Origin: an uncultured Lachnospiraceae bacterium
GTDB lineage: Bacteria; Bacillota_A; Clostridia; Lachnospirales; Lachnospiraceae
Assembly: GCA_910577835.1 (NCBI GenBank)
Contig: CAJTOU010000027.1
Span: forward strand, 1 to 45,115
Length of the DNA: 45,115 bases
Direction of reading: 5' to 3'
Shown: piece by piece, positions 44,467 to 45,115 of the stretch
Layout of the letters: every line of letters begins with the position of its first letter
Numbering within the stretch: the first letter of the stretch is position 1
Notes under the pieces: model-generated
Seen by the model: only the letters and a program-made list of their open reading frames with translations
Databases searched by the model: none
What the model was told of the DNA's origin: nothing
Position numbers and translations under genes: made by a program

Positions 44467-44518
44467 TTGACTTTTAATTTAAATAAACGTATAATAGTAA
44501 TGTTACTAATAGTAATGT
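44467..44518 (+). promoter_or_regulatory. Promoter and operator-like repeats of the PadR gene
   Basis: TTGACT (44467-44472) and TATAAT (44490-44495) are 17 bp apart. TAATAGTAATGT is repeated exactly at 44492 and 44507, and the palindrome TAGTAA-TG-TTACTA (44495-44508) overlaps the -10 box. This is what an autorepressor site would look like. Confidence 0.65.
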
Positions 44519-44530
44519 AAGGAGGGAAAT

Positions 44531-45067
44531 ATGGATAATATTATTCTTGGTCTTTTGCTTTTGGAAAGCAGGACAATTTATCAGTTAAGAGAACGAATCA
44601 GAAAAGGAATGGATTTGATGTATAGTAGCAGTATGGGCAGCATACAAGCAGCCATTAAAAAACTGCTGAATCATGGGTATATCGGTTATGAAGAAAGTGT
44701 GGAAAATGGAAAATACAAGAAAACCTATACGATAACGGATAGTGGAAAACGTTGTTTCTTTGAATGGGTAAACAGTCCGTTTGAAGTGCAAAATACCAAA
44801 AATCCGGAATTAGTAAAAGTATATTTTATGGGTTTTTCAGATAAGACAAGCCGTAGGAATAACATTGAAAAATATCTGTCCCATTTGACTGAGAAATATC
44901 ATATGCTAAATGCTATTTGTGAAGAAGCACAAAATGTAAATATTACGGAAGAAAACAAGGATATAATTTTTTATCAGCTTTCGGTGGCTCGTTATGGAAG
45001 AGATTTTATGAAATTTAATATTGAATGGTATAAAAAACTAATCAATGAAATGGAGGATAAAAAATAA
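44531..45067 (+). CDS. PadR-family transcriptional regulator
   Basis: The 178-residue protein has the PadR winged helix at the N-terminus (ILGLLLLESRTIYQLRERIR, SMGSIQAAIKKLLNHGYI and KKTYTITDSGK) and a C-terminal helical dimerisation domain, as in the longer PadR subgroup. GGAGGG lies before the ATG. Members typically repress an adjacent membrane or exporter gene and themselves, released by small molecules or drugs. The direct repeats over its own promoter support autorepression. Its stop codon overlaps the next ATG (TAATG), so the regulated partner is likely the gene cut by the window edge. Confidence 0.9.
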   Translation: MDNIILGLLLLESRTIYQLRERIRKGMDLMYSSSMGSIQAAIKKLLNHGYIGYEESVENGKYKKTYTITDSGKRCFFEWVNSPFEVQNTKNPELVKVYFMGFSDKTSRRNNIEKYLSHLTEKYHMLNAICEEAQNVNITEENKDIIFYQLSVARYGRDFMKFNIEWYKKLINEMEDKK

Positions 45068-45115
45068 TGCAACAGGTGAACTACCCATTGTCTAAAGCCA
45101 ATGGGCTTCCTGCTT
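45067..45115 (+). CDS. Start of an unidentified gene, cut by the window edge or disrupted
   Basis: An ATG at 45067 overlaps the PadR stop by one base, and GGAGG lies nine bases upstream, so translation should start here. Only 16 codons (MQQVNYPLSKANGLPA) are visible. From about 45077 the sequence looks like the end of a mobile element, so the original gene may have been interrupted right after its start. Confidence 0.35.
   Translation, partial: MQQVNYPLSKANGLPA
45077..45115 (-). mobile_element. Possible terminal hairpin of an IS200/IS605 (TnpB-type) element
   Basis: CCCATTG (45084-45090) and CAATGGG (45099-45105) form a perfect stem with a TCTAAAGC loop. Read on the minus strand it gives a GAAGCCCA...TGGGTAGTTCA pattern. 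From memory this resembles the hairpin at the 3' end of tnpB elements and their guide RNAs. The transposase gene would then lie beyond the right edge on the minus strand. It is not visible here. Confidence 0.35.

Overview
The window looks like the chromosome of a low-GC, endospore-forming Firmicute, most likely a gut-associated member of the Lachnospiraceae. This rests on AT-rich DNA, strong AGGAGG-type ribosome binding sites, the rpsO-pnp-M16 peptidase order, a SpoVAF/GerA-type germination protein, the NifU-like/GGGtGRT gene pair, several glycan-degrading enzymes and a Csp-like subtilase. I cannot name a genus. No rRNA, tRNA or CRISPR array is visible.

Layout. (1) 1-5770: the 3' part of an ABC-2-type permease, a membrane-anchored C39-like protein preceded by four 11-bp direct repeats, then an OmpR-type response regulator, its histidine kinase and a 4-nt-overlapping membrane-anchored protein. 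(2) 5770-9570: a minus-strand cytosolic subtilase, then lrgA-lrgB (holin/antiholin-like) and tcdA (tRNA t6A dehydratase). (3) 9570-13770: a Lachnospiraceae-type protein of unknown function behind two leader hairpins, then ddl-murF for cell-wall precursor synthesis. (4) 13770-21600: a carbohydrate-utilisation island with an AraC regulator, a lipoprotein alpha/beta hydrolase, a large surface GH97 glycosidase split by an in-frame amber codon, an intracellular GH27 alpha-galactosidase and a small CxxC protein. (5) 21660-24430: a three-gene operon (SPFH protein with five zinc ribbons; membrane/coiled-coil protein; membrane/winged-helix/zinc-ribbon protein) resembling a variant of the Bacillus ydjFGHI envelope-stress cluster. 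(6) 24500-27690: a membrane-anchored GH5 endoglucanase with a CBM2-like module, convergent with and overlapping spoVAF. (7) 27700-34300: asd, an HTH protein, a zinc-ribbon membrane protein, the NifU-like/GGGtGRT pair and another zinc-ribbon membrane protein. (8) 34540-39640: a BceRS-like two-component system with an intramembrane-sensing kinase, followed by an FtsX-type ABC ATPase and permease. (9) 39770-44200: a frameshifted XRE regulator, rpsO, pnp and an M16 peptidase. (10) 44200-45115: a PadR regulator behind a near-consensus promoter with operator-like repeats. The window ends in a hairpin that resembles the end of an IS200/IS605-type element.

Most genes are ordinary. The observations most worth following are the SPFH/zinc-ribbon operon, the phased 11-bp repeats before the C39-like gene, the amber-split GH97 gene, and the NifU-like/GGGtGRT pair of unknown role. 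All family assignments were made by eye from motifs, without any database search.
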